From Bacteriovoracaceae bacterium (GTDB lineage: Bacteria > Bdellovibrionota > Bacteriovoracia > Bacteriovoracales > Bacteriovoracaceae): a stretch of DNA of 64,000 nt. Location: positions 1 to 64,000 of the forward strand of contig CANEUH010000009.1 of NCBI GenBank assembly GCA_947441615.1. Reading direction: 5' to 3'. Position 1 is the stretch's first letter, and every line of letters begins with the position of its first letter. Shown here piece after piece: positions 42,014 through 49,735 of the stretch. Below the pieces are notes generated by a model that was given only the letters and a program-made list of their open reading frames with translations, ran no database searches and was not told the DNA's origin. The translations under genes and the position numbers were made by a program.

Positions 42014-42960
42014 CTGATAATTTTTACAAGTGCGTTTATGGCCTTCTCAAATACACGAGAACCGCCATAAACGATTTGAATTTTTTCAATAATTTCTGAA
42101 CGCTTCTCATAGTTGTACTCACTATCATGAAGATTCTCTACGAATTTTTGGCAAACAATGAAAATAGCTGAAAGTTGATTGATTCTGGCTCCAGTCACTC
42201 CATGGGGGAATCCGCGGCCATCGGGTAGCTCATGATGCTGCTCAATGATATTGATTGTTTCCATAGGCACATGCAAACGGTTAGCTTTCAATTTTTCGGC
42301 CACCTCTTGGGGGTGACGCCAGATATTTTCAGGCAACTCCCCCCCATCCCTTTGCCATTTTCTAAGTGCAATAAAATCATTTTTAGACAAAGTCATATCA
42401 CACATAATGGAGGCCAAAGATGCTTTGTACTTCACCAGATCTGACTTCCAATCAAATTGATCAATAACTAAACCCATAAGGTAGTTATTTAAAACTGAAA
42501 GAATGTATTCTTCGGCGCAATTTTTACGAAAATCATTAACAAAGGCAAATATTGAAGGTGACTCTTTCAGAAGGGACATTGATTTATCGTTTATGGTCTT
42601 AAGAAGCTTAATAGTCTCAGCATCTACGCCAATTTGACCAATCACATTTTTAATCGTGACCATGGAAGAGCTAAGTGTTTCAACCCTCTTCTCTTGTACA
42701 GTTTGGGGATTGTAGAAGTTTTTTGAAGACAATGCTTCACTCACATTTTGCAAGATGAGTTTGCAATCGGACTCTTTAATTAAGACTTCATTTACATCTT
42801 TCTGCTGCAGCTTCCTAAGAATATCGACAAAGTGATCTGTTGAGTAGTTGAGCTTAACGTTTTTACCGCTCACATGAAGATGAACTTCTATCCCTGCAAA
42901 CTTATCTGCAAACTTAATAAGATGAACAACTTCCATTTTAACTAAAGTTTCAGAATTCAT
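42010..42960 (-). CDS. Degenerate HD-GYP-type protein
   Basis: 316 aa from ATG 42960. The C-terminal half resembles the HD-GYP phosphodiesterase fold (cyclic-di-GMP turnover): EQHHELPDGRGFPHGVTG carries the HHE..DG.GxP block, with GFP instead of GYP. The first metal motif, normally HDxGK, reads MCDMTL, and the His at the expected place is Cys, so catalysis is doubtful; a c-di-GMP sensor role is possible. N-terminal 130 residues unassigned. Overlaps the end of the MazG-like gene by 11 bp. Confidence 0.68.
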   Translation of the reverse strand: MNSETLVKMEVVHLIKFADKFAGIEVHLHVSGKNVKLNYSTDHFVDILRKLQQKDVNEVLIKESDCKLILQNVSEALSSKNFYNPQTVQEKRVETLSSSMVTIKNVIGQIGVDAETIKLLKTINDKSMSLLKESPSIFAFVNDFRKNCAEEYILSVLNNYLMGLVIDQFDWKSDLVKYKASLASIMCDMTLSKNDFIALRKWQRDGGELPENIWRHPQEVAEKLKANRLHVPMETINIIEQHHELPDGRGFPHGVTGARINQLSAIFIVCQKFVENLHDSEYNYEKRSEIIEKIQIVYGGSRVFEKAINALVKIIS

Positions 42961-43309
42961 TGTATTTCTTCGAATTACCCTTAGAGAGTTCCACTGGATA
43001 TTTTTCAGCGTTTTTTCGCATTTTATTACGAACAACTGTTTCCAGATCTATATTAGTCTTACTTAGAATTCGCATAAGATAAAGAAATATATCTGCCAAT
43101 TCGTCCTGGGCCTTTAAAAGTAGTTCTGGGTCGTTGGTAATTTCATTTGATTGATCCTCAGTAAGCCACTGAAAGATCTCTAAAAATTCAGAACACTCCA
43201 CACTTAAGGCCATGGAAAGATTTTTAACAGAATGGAATTGATCCCAATCCCTATCCTTTACAAACTGCTCAATCTCATCGTTAAGCTTTTTAAGATCAAT
43301 ATTTTTCAT
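42950..43309 (-). CDS. MazG-like nucleotide pyrophosphohydrolase
   Basis: 119 aa, all-alpha NTP-PPase of the DCTPP1/iMazG type. Metal-binding motifs are VECSEFLEIFQW (ExxE) and DELADIFLYLMRI (ExxD). Clears non-canonical dNTPs such as modified dCTP, releasing PPi. ATG at 43309; no ribosome site of note. Upstream of the degenerate HD-GYP gene with an 11-bp overlap, so probably co-transcribed. Divergent from rlmF. Confidence 0.85.
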   Translation of the reverse strand: MKNIDLKKLNDEIEQFVKDRDWDQFHSVKNLSMALSVECSEFLEIFQWLTEDQSNEITNDPELLLKAQDELADIFLYLMRILSKTNIDLETVVRNKMRKNAEKYPVELSKGNSKKYNEF

Positions 43310-43357
43310 ACTTTAAATATAGCCAAAGATCACACTTAAGCCTACCCTTGATTTAAT

Positions 43358-44209
43358 ATGCATCTACGCAATCCCCACAAAGATAGATATGATTTAAAAA
43401 ATCTTTCCATAGAGCTCCCAGAATTGTCGCAATTCGTTTTTACCAACCAGCACGGCATAGAAACCATAGACTTTTCAAACCCTCACGCAGTGAACGCCCT
43501 AAATAAGGCCATCCTTAAATACCATTACGGTATCAAGTTTTGGGAATTCCCCTCAACTTTCCTCTGCCCCCCAATACCAGGGAGGGCCGAATACATTCAC
43601 CAAGTAGCAGATTTATTTGATATTAAAACTGAACTCAAAATTCTTGATATCGGCGTAGGGGCAAGCTGTATCTACCCTATCATCGGAAGTCATGCCTACA
43701 ACTGGTCTTTTGTGGGTTCAGAGATTAACCAAATGGCACTCCAATCTTCACAAAGAATTATTGAAAATAATCAGCTCCAAGGAAAGATTCAGCTCAGGCA
43801 CCAAAATTCAAATAATTATTTTTTTAAGAATATTATTTTTGAAGGAGATATTTTTGATCTTACAATTTGTAACCCACCTTTCCACGATACTCAGGAAGAA
43901 GCTCAGAAGGGAACTTCCCGAAAATGGAAAAATCTTGGAAAAAAAGATCTCGGAGTAAAGCTGAATTTTGGAGGCCAGGAATCAGAGCTTTGGTATCCTG
44001 GAGGTGAAGTCAACTTCATCCAAGGAATGATTAACGAAAGTCTCTATTTTACAAATCAAGTAAAATGGTTTTCTAGTCTTGTTGCCAAAAAAGAAAACCT
44101 CGAAAAGATATTAAAGAAAATCAAACGATTGCCCATCGAAGTGAGAGTCCTTGATATGGAACTAGGAAATAAGAAATCCAGGATTTTGGTCTGGAGAAAA
44201 AAAAATTAA
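43358..44209 (+). CDS. rlmF: 23S rRNA (adenine(1618)-N6)-methyltransferase RlmF
   Basis: 283 aa. N-terminal signature LHPRNPHKDRYD-type (here HLRNPHKDRYDLK), CPPIPGRAEYIHQVADLF, SAM motif ILDIGVGASCIYPIIG and target-base motif NPPF (TICNPPFHDT). This is the known order for RlmF (YbiN), which methylates A1618 of 23S rRNA (E. coli numbering). Length is usual. Convergent with the DsbA-like gene, with shared stop codons (TTAA). Confidence 0.92.
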   Translation: MHLRNPHKDRYDLKNLSIELPELSQFVFTNQHGIETIDFSNPHAVNALNKAILKYHYGIKFWEFPSTFLCPPIPGRAEYIHQVADLFDIKTELKILDIGVGASCIYPIIGSHAYNWSFVGSEINQMALQSSQRIIENNQLQGKIQLRHQNSNNYFFKNIIFEGDIFDLTICNPPFHDTQEEAQKGTSRKWKNLGKKDLGVKLNFGGQESELWYPGGEVNFIQGMINESLYFTNQVKWFSSLVAKKENLEKILKKIKRLPIEVRVLDMELGNKKSRILVWRKKN

Positions 44210-44859
44210 GGTGAACTTAAAAGTTCTTTTTGAATAAGCTCCCGAAGTGGTTCATAACCAAAAACTTGAAGCATTTTACCATTCACAAAAAAAGTTGGGG
44301 TCCCTCTGACTCCTAGATTTTCCGCATCTGATACTTCGCTAGCAATCATTTCATCAATCGCTGGATCTAACATATCCTTTTTGATTTTTTCAATATCTAC
44401 ACCCGTTTCTGGAAGGTACTTCCAAACCAGATCTGGTTTAGGATCATGGTGACTACCCCATAGTGGCTGATACTGAAATAAATTCTCCAACACTTCCCAA
44501 TATTTTCCTTGCTTCCTCGAAGCCTCTAAAATACGGATCACAAATCTTGAGTTCCCATGAAAGGGAGCATAACGAACAACCAATTGAATTTTACCTTCGT
44601 TTTCTTTAAGAAGCATTTTGACATAAGGATAAAACTCTCGGCAGCTTTCACACTCCGGGTCTAAAAACTCAACCAAATAAACCTTAGGCCGTTCTGGTCC
44701 TAATTTCGGCGCATAGTCTGGAACAAATTTCAGGAATTCTTTTTTGGAAAGTGCTTCAAGCTCTTCATTTTGAATTGATTGATAATACTTAATACCGGCG
44801 AAAAAGATCCCGACTAAAGTGACGATCGAGGACAAAATAATGATCGATTTATTATTCAT
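44206..44859 (-). CDS. Membrane-anchored DsbA/thioredoxin-like protein
   Basis: 217 aa from ATG 44859 (the frame extends to TTG 44886). An N-terminal hydrophobic segment (SIIILSSIVTLVGIFFAGI) anchors it in the inner membrane facing the periplasm. Thioredoxin fold with active site CESC in FLDPECESCREFYP and the cis-Pro in GVRGTPTFFVNG. Overlaps dsbB by 8 bp, so the pair is a disulfide oxidase/oxidant set or, given the CESC motif, possibly a partner of DsbB in the VKOR/DsbA-like style. Confidence 0.85.
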   Translation of the reverse strand: MNNKSIIILSSIVTLVGIFFAGIKYYQSIQNEELEALSKKEFLKFVPDYAPKLGPERPKVYLVEFLDPECESCREFYPYVKMLLKENEGKIQLVVRYAPFHGNSRFVIRILEASRKQGKYWEVLENLFQYQPLWGSHHDPKPDLVWKYLPETGVDIEKIKKDMLDPAIDEMIASEVSDAENLGVRGTPTFFVNGKMLQVFGYEPLRELIQKELLSSP

Positions 44860-45274
44860 TTCTAAATTCCCTTTTAAGAAGCACAAGTGTTGAGAGGATC
44901 AAGCTAAATCCAATCAAAGATAATAAAGGTATCGTAATAAAACCAAGCCATTGAAGTTGAACTGTCGTACAGGAAATTCCCTGCATGCAGGGAGAAGCAC
45001 TTTCAGGCAAAATCTTGTAGTAGAGTAAATTATGATAGAACGCAATAACCCAACCTGAGACGACTAATGGTGTTGAGAATTTTATAACTCCTCTATCCGG
45101 ATAAATTAAAGCTGTTAGAAAGATAAGAACTAAGGGATACATGAAAATTCTTTGATACCAGCAAAGGCTGCAGGGAGGAAGTCCCATGACATAGCTAAAA
45201 AAAAGACTCCCAAGAGTCGATATGGTTGAAAATATCCAACAAAAAAATAACAAGAACCATTTTTTATCAAGCAT
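44852..45274 (-). CDS. dsbB: Disulfide bond formation protein DsbB
   Basis: 140 aa from ATG 45274; the frame extends to 45325 but that overlaps the divergent rlmN start region. Four hydrophobic helices. First redox pair in PPCSLCWYQR, second pair in SPCMQGISCTTVQ, matching the DsbB layout. Passes electrons from DsbA to quinone in the inner membrane. Coupled to the downstream DsbA-like gene by overlap. Confidence 0.9.
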   Translation of the reverse strand: MLDKKWFLLFFCWIFSTISTLGSLFFSYVMGLPPCSLCWYQRIFMYPLVLIFLTALIYPDRGVIKFSTPLVVSGWVIAFYHNLLYYKILPESASPCMQGISCTTVQLQWLGFITIPLLSLIGFSLILSTLVLLKREFRNE

Positions 45275-45335
45275 AGATGAGATTCTAGGTCTCTCGCTTT
45301 GAGAATACAAGGATTTGTGGTACAAAAAACTTAAA

Positions 45336-46391
45336 ATGACACCATCAAAGACATCTTTTTACCAATATACTCTTTTAGAACTACAAGACTTGTTCGAGTC
45401 TAATCATTTACCTAAATCTGGGCCTCTGTTACTTTATAATTGGCATCATAAAAAAAAGAATATCTCTCCATGCCACGATGACCTCGCCAAATTAAGTATT
45501 GATTTTGTTGAGAAAACTTTTGACTTCGAATTGCCAAAAATAGATACCGTACAGGAGTCGACTGATAAAACGGTAAAATTTCTTATTCGGTTAAAAGACA
45601 ATTTAAAAGTTGAAGCTGTTTTAATCCCTTTTAACAGTAAATATACGATTTGCCTTTCATCACAAGTGGGTTGTGCCATGAATTGCAGTTTCTGCTTTAC
45701 TGGGACTCAAGGCCTAAAAAGGAATCTAGCGCCAGAAGAAATCGTAGGTCAATTTATCGTAGCCCAAAGGTGGCTATCAGAAAATAGACCCCTCGATGAT
45801 AAAATCCTTAACATTGTTTACATGGGTCAAGGTGAACCCCTTCATAATTTTGATTCAGTGAAAAAATCTTGTGAAATATTTTTAGTAAGACATGGAATAG
45901 GCATCGCACCCCATAAGATAACAATATCAACAGCAGGTTACTTACCAGGACTAGAACGCTGGAAAGCCGAGATGCCAAAAGTAAATATCGCCGTTTCACT
46001 CCATTCAACAATAAAAGAAAAAAGGGACAAACTGATCCCTATTAATCAACGCTACCCTATTGAAGATGTTGTCGCTTTTGCAGAGACGATTCCTGAGGGA
46101 AGAACAAGGTTTGTGACTTACGAATATTTACTTATTAAAGATTTTAACGATACCCCAGAAGATGCCCATGCAACCGGAACATTTCTCGAAGGGAAAAATG
46201 CCTATATAAGTCTCATTCCCTTTAACCCATTTCCTGGTACAAAATATTTAAGGCCTACTTGGGATGAGGTGGAAGCTTTTAAAATTATCCTAGACGGCTA
46301 TAAAATTCCAACTTTGGTAAGAAAAACAAAAGGGGATCAAATCTTAGCAGCTTGCGGACAGCTTAATACAAAAATCAACAAAGAGGTTTAG
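45336..46391 (+). CDS. rlmN: Dual-specificity 23S rRNA/tRNA (adenine-C2)-methyltransferase RlmN
   Basis: Radical SAM enzyme methylating A2503 of 23S rRNA (and A37 of some tRNAs). 351 aa from ATG 45336 (frame extends to 45315). The cluster motif CAMNCSFCFTG (CxxxCxxC), GQGEPLHNF, CxxC-like partner Cys in LAACGQL and SLHSTIKEKRDKLIPIN. Full length. The Cys of the methyl-carrying site and the C-terminal Cys are both present. Followed six bases later by pcp. Confidence 0.93.
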   Translation: MTPSKTSFYQYTLLELQDLFESNHLPKSGPLLLYNWHHKKKNISPCHDDLAKLSIDFVEKTFDFELPKIDTVQESTDKTVKFLIRLKDNLKVEAVLIPFNSKYTICLSSQVGCAMNCSFCFTGTQGLKRNLAPEEIVGQFIVAQRWLSENRPLDDKILNIVYMGQGEPLHNFDSVKKSCEIFLVRHGIGIAPHKITISTAGYLPGLERWKAEMPKVNIAVSLHSTIKEKRDKLIPINQRYPIEDVVAFAETIPEGRTRFVTYEYLLIKDFNDTPEDAHATGTFLEGKNAYISLIPFNPFPGTKYLRPTWDEVEAFKIILDGYKIPTLVRKTKGDQILAACGQLNTKINKEV

Positions 46392-46396
46392 GTCAA

Positions 46397-46999
46397 ATGC
46401 GTGTACTTGTTTCTGGTTTTGAACCGTTTGCAGGTGGAAAAATAAATCCAACTGAAAAAATAGTGGAATCGATTCAGAAAGATGAAATCCCTTATCCAAA
46501 TGAGATAACATTGGAAAGTATTGTTCTCCCTGTTCGATTCATTGATTCATATGAATGTTTAAAAGAAAAAATTAACACGTTTAATCCAGATGTTATCATT
46601 GCGTTTGGTCTTGCTTCCGATAGAGCAGCGATCGAACTCGAAGAAATAGCAGTCAATACAATTCATTCAAATATTCCAGATAACTCAGGAACAATCATTT
46701 CTAAAAGTCCAATTAATCAAACAGGACCAGAGTTCTATAAGTCGACTCTCCCATTACTAGGAATCGAAGCAAAATTAAAACAAGAAGGCTTACCAGTAAA
46801 CCTTTCGAAATCTGCAGGCACATTTGTCTGTAATTACCTCTTTTATCGAATGATGGAAGATAATCAAGACACCCAAAGGCTTTGTGGATTCATTCATGTT
46901 CCTCATCTAGCTGAACAAGTGAAAGACCGAGCACCATCAATTTCAATGGAAGATCTAAAAAAGAGTGTCTCAATTATTTTAAATTATATGAGTTACTAA
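46397..46999 (+). CDS. pcp: Pyroglutamyl-peptidase I
   Basis: Removes N-terminal pyroglutamate from peptides. 200 aa, C15 family. Opening RVLVSGFEPFAGGKINPTE, Glu region VLPVRF, Cys nucleophile in SAGTFVCNYLFY, and His in GFIHVPHLAEQ. Length and order are standard. Cytoplasmic. Six bases after rlmN, so likely co-transcribed, though the functions are unrelated. Confidence 0.92.
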   Translation: MRVLVSGFEPFAGGKINPTEKIVESIQKDEIPYPNEITLESIVLPVRFIDSYECLKEKINTFNPDVIIAFGLASDRAAIELEEIAVNTIHSNIPDNSGTIISKSPINQTGPEFYKSTLPLLGIEAKLKQEGLPVNLSKSAGTFVCNYLFYRMMEDNQDTQRLCGFIHVPHLAEQVKDRAPSISMEDLKKSVSIILNYMSY

Positions 47000-47001
47000 A
47001 T

Positions 47002-47589
47002 CTAAGAGGCTTTTTTCTTTAACTTTTCATACGCCTTATTAATTTCTTTGGTATTTTTTTCGGCAAGTTTTTTAAAATCATGGCCCATGGATGCAACCCT
47101 ATCCGGATGATTTTGTTTCAACAGCTCAAAGTAACGTTTTTTTAGATCTGATTGATTTATGAATTCACCTGGTTTAAGACTAAATATTTCTTCTGCTGTT
47201 TGTGAGTCATTGGCCGAAGGCTTTTTAATAGATTCTTGTTTTTGTTCTTTTGAATTCTTTTTATCAAAATCTTGATGTTTATTTTTCGATTCATTTTTTT
47301 GATTATCAGAATTTGAGCTAGTTTTAGACTTAGGGCCGTCTGTTTTAGGGCCGCCATTGATTAACTTCATGGTCTTTTGAAATTCTTTGTAGTTTTCTAA
47401 GGTATACTTTTCAGTTGGAACAGAATTGCTCTCATCTATTTTTTTCTTTTGCTGATCCATACTTTTTTTCAAGAACAAGAAAGGCATTTTAATGAAAATA
47501 AAGTAACCCCCAATAATAAAAGCAAGAACGGGGGCAATGTTCTTAAAAGCTGTGGTAAGAGTTGTGATATAATAATTAACAGGATCCAT
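47002..47589 (-). CDS. Membrane-anchored C-terminal J-domain protein
   Basis: 195 aa. A hydrophobic segment near residues 15-35 (VLAFIIGGYFIFIKMPFLFL), a polar Lys/Ser/Asn-rich linker about 75-130, then a J domain at the C-terminus with the diagnostic HPD (LKQNHPDRVASMGHDFKKLAEK). This is a DjlA/TerB-like layout without the TerB part. It would recruit DnaK to the inner membrane. Target unknown. Confidence 0.8.
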   Translation of the reverse strand: MDPVNYYITTLTTAFKNIAPVLAFIIGGYFIFIKMPFLFLKKSMDQQKKKIDESNSVPTEKYTLENYKEFQKTMKLINGGPKTDGPKSKTSSNSDNQKNESKNKHQDFDKKNSKEQKQESIKKPSANDSQTAEEIFSLKPGEFINQSDLKKRYFELLKQNHPDRVASMGHDFKKLAEKNTKEINKAYEKLKKKAS

Positions 47590-47653
47590 TGGGCTTCTTA
47601 TCGGTAAAAAGACTAAAAGTGATTAGGTGTCTATTTTTTTTACATCTATAAAA

Positions 47654-48487
47654 ATGAGTGTTGAAACTATGATCAGATTTAATGAAACTTTTATTTTCGA
47701 CGACCCTCGAATCACAGCTGCAAGTGGTCTGGTTCATAAAGAGAATAAACTCTACGTAGTTTCGGACGATGAGCTGGGTTTTATTTCCCTAAAAGTTGAT
47801 CTCAGTGAGAAAGCTGTTTTTCATCAAATCCTGGATGGAGAACTTCCCGAAAATGAAGAGGAGAGAAAGAAGAAAAAACCCGACTTTGAGTGTTTAACTC
47901 TTTTTGGAGATTCTCTTCTTTTAATCTCTTCGGGATCAAAACCACATCGACATCAGGGAGCAATCGTAAATCTAGAGAATTTTAGAATGACTCCACTATC
48001 ATTCAAAAATGTCTTTAGAGAACTTTCAATATTAATACCAGAATTAAATATTGAAGGGGCCGTCACAATAGGAGACAAAGTCATTTTCCTTCAACGCGGA
48101 AATGGAAAGATGCATTTTAATGCAATCATTGAATTAAACCTTCATTCATTTTTAAAAGATGAATTGCTTGAAGTTAAAATAACCCCTATTGATCTTGGGA
48201 AAATTAATAATACTCCTCTTGGCTTTACGGATGCAACTCTTCATGAGAACCATATCTGTTTTCTTTCTGTGGCAGAGTCGTCTGAATCAACCTACTTGGA
48301 TGGTGCTTTTCTTGGGGCATGTTTTGGAATAATGACCATTCAAGGTGAAATAATTAAAACTACACCTCTAGACATCAGTGCAAAACCAGAGGGGTTATCC
48401 ATTATTGATCAATATCTTTATGTGGTGACTGATTCTGACAGCCGAAAAGTTTCTTCAAAACTCTTTAAATCGCAATATCGAATTTAA
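47654..48487 (+). CDS. Hypothetical protein, beta-propeller-like
   Basis: 277 aa from ATG 47654 (frame starts at GTG 47627; ATG 47669 is another option). Repeating strand patterns (LVHKENKLYVVSDDELGFI, SIIDQYLYVVTDSDS) suggest an incomplete beta-propeller like the DUF6929 family. No signal peptide. Likely cytoplasmic unless a non-classical route is used. Function not recognised. Its stop codons are shared with the next convergent gene (TTAA). Confidence 0.65.
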   Translation: MSVETMIRFNETFIFDDPRITAASGLVHKENKLYVVSDDELGFISLKVDLSEKAVFHQILDGELPENEEERKKKKPDFECLTLFGDSLLLISSGSKPHRHQGAIVNLENFRMTPLSFKNVFRELSILIPELNIEGAVTIGDKVIFLQRGNGKMHFNAIIELNLHSFLKDELLEVKITPIDLGKINNTPLGFTDATLHENHICFLSVAESSESTYLDGAFLGACFGIMTIQGEIIKTTPLDISAKPEGLSIIDQYLYVVTDSDSRKVSSKLFKSQYRI

Positions 48488-48696
48488 GAAATTAATTCTT
48501 TTAATACAAATTTGAACGGGTCTACTCCACCAGAGATTCTAGTTGATTTCGTATTATAACTTTTCCAGACTCTTTCAAATTCTTTATCATCCGCCATTAA
48601 GCGATAAGATAAAATCAATAGTTCTTCTTCACTGAGTTTATATTCATCAGAGATCATTTTTATAAACAGATTTAACTTACCAACGTCAATTGCCAT
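48484..48696 (-). CDS. Small hypothetical protein
   Basis: 70 aa, helical and charged (SDEYKLSEEELLILSYRLMADDKEF), no known domain. Begins 7 bases after the alcohol dehydrogenase-like gene in the same direction, so probably co-transcribed. A short TAGG precedes the ATG. A real gene is likely because of its conserved operon spacing, but function is unknown. Confidence 0.5.
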   Translation of the reverse strand: MAIDVGKLNLFIKMISDEYKLSEEELLILSYRLMADDKEFERVWKSYNTKSTRISGGVDPFKFVLKELIS

Positions 48697-48703
48697 AAAC
48701 GAC

Positions 48704-49735
48704 CTACGGTATCAAGATTAATTTACCTATACTTTTTCCGGACTCAAGTTCTTTATGAGCACTCGAGACATCCTCAAATGGATAACTTTTCACGGCCGAC
48801 ACTTTTATTTTGCCCTCAGAGTACCATTTTAAAAGGTTATCCATCGCTTCGCTAAAGATTTCGTTTTTATCAAAAAGAAAAGAAAGGTTAAATGTAATTA
48901 AGCTTCGGTTTAAATGGGACATATTCATAGGGTTAAAACTCGGAGTCCTCAGATAATCTTTTATTAATTTGGGCCAATTAACTTTTCCACCTGTTTTCGG
49001 AAACATTGAATGGGCACCATAAAAGAATAATTTCCCGCAAGAGGCAAGATGATTGAAGCTCTGTTTGAGTGTTTCTACTCCATTGGCATCAAAAGCTAGA
49101 TCCACCCCATTTGGAGCATACTCTTCTACTTTTTTCCATAAGTTCTCATTTGATTTATCAATCACAAAATCGCATCCAAGGTCTTTTACAAATTGAACCT
49201 TATGTGATGATCCTACGACACCTATTGAAACGATTCCGAATATTTTACAAAGCTGCACGAGAGAACTTCCCACTCCGCCCGCAGCTGAGTGAATAAGTGC
49301 AACCATTCCTGGTTTTACGACAACAATTTGAAATAGTGCATGATAGGCAGTTAAAAAAACGGCAGGAAATGCGGCCCCCTCTTCAAAAGACATGTGCTTT
49401 GGAAGAGGATATAAAAAATTCTCCGTGACTTTGACTTCTGTTGCGTAGGAATTAAATAACGACACTCCCAAAACGTTATCACCAACTTTGAACTTAGTTA
49501 CTTTAGTCCCAATTGATTTAACGACACCAGAATATTCAAATCCAGGAGTAATGGGCCACCCTATCATTTGTTTTGCCGACTCATAGAGTCCCCAACGAAC
49601 AATTATATCAGCATAATTAATCCCAATCGCTTTTGTCTCAACAACGACTTCGTTTTCATTTGGAATAAGACTTTCAACTTCTTTAATTTTTAATTCTCGG
49701 TAATCACCGGGTTTTTCAATGACAATTTTTTTCAT
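48704..49735 (-). CDS. MDR-family quinone oxidoreductase / VAT-1-like alcohol dehydrogenase
   Basis: 343 aa, zinc-independent medium-chain dehydrogenase. GroES-like fold N-terminally (ITPGFEYSGVVKSIGTKVTKFKVGDNVLG), NADPH-binding LIHSAAGGVGSSLVQLCKIFG. No catalytic-zinc Cys-His set, so a quinone reductase or VAT-1 homologue. ATG overlaps the stop of the large lipoprotein (4 bp), yet coding functions are unrelated. Substrate unknown. Confidence 0.85.
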   Translation of the reverse strand: MKKIVIEKPGDYRELKIKEVESLIPNENEVVVETKAIGINYADIIVRWGLYESAKQMIGWPITPGFEYSGVVKSIGTKVTKFKVGDNVLGVSLFNSYATEVKVTENFLYPLPKHMSFEEGAAFPAVFLTAYHALFQIVVVKPGMVALIHSAAGGVGSSLVQLCKIFGIVSIGVVGSSHKVQFVKDLGCDFVIDKSNENLWKKVEEYAPNGVDLAFDANGVETLKQSFNHLASCGKLFFYGAHSMFPKTGGKVNWPKLIKDYLRTPSFNPMNMSHLNRSLITFNLSFLFDKNEIFSEAMDNLLKWYSEGKIKVSAVKSYPFEDVSSAHKELESGKSIGKLILIP

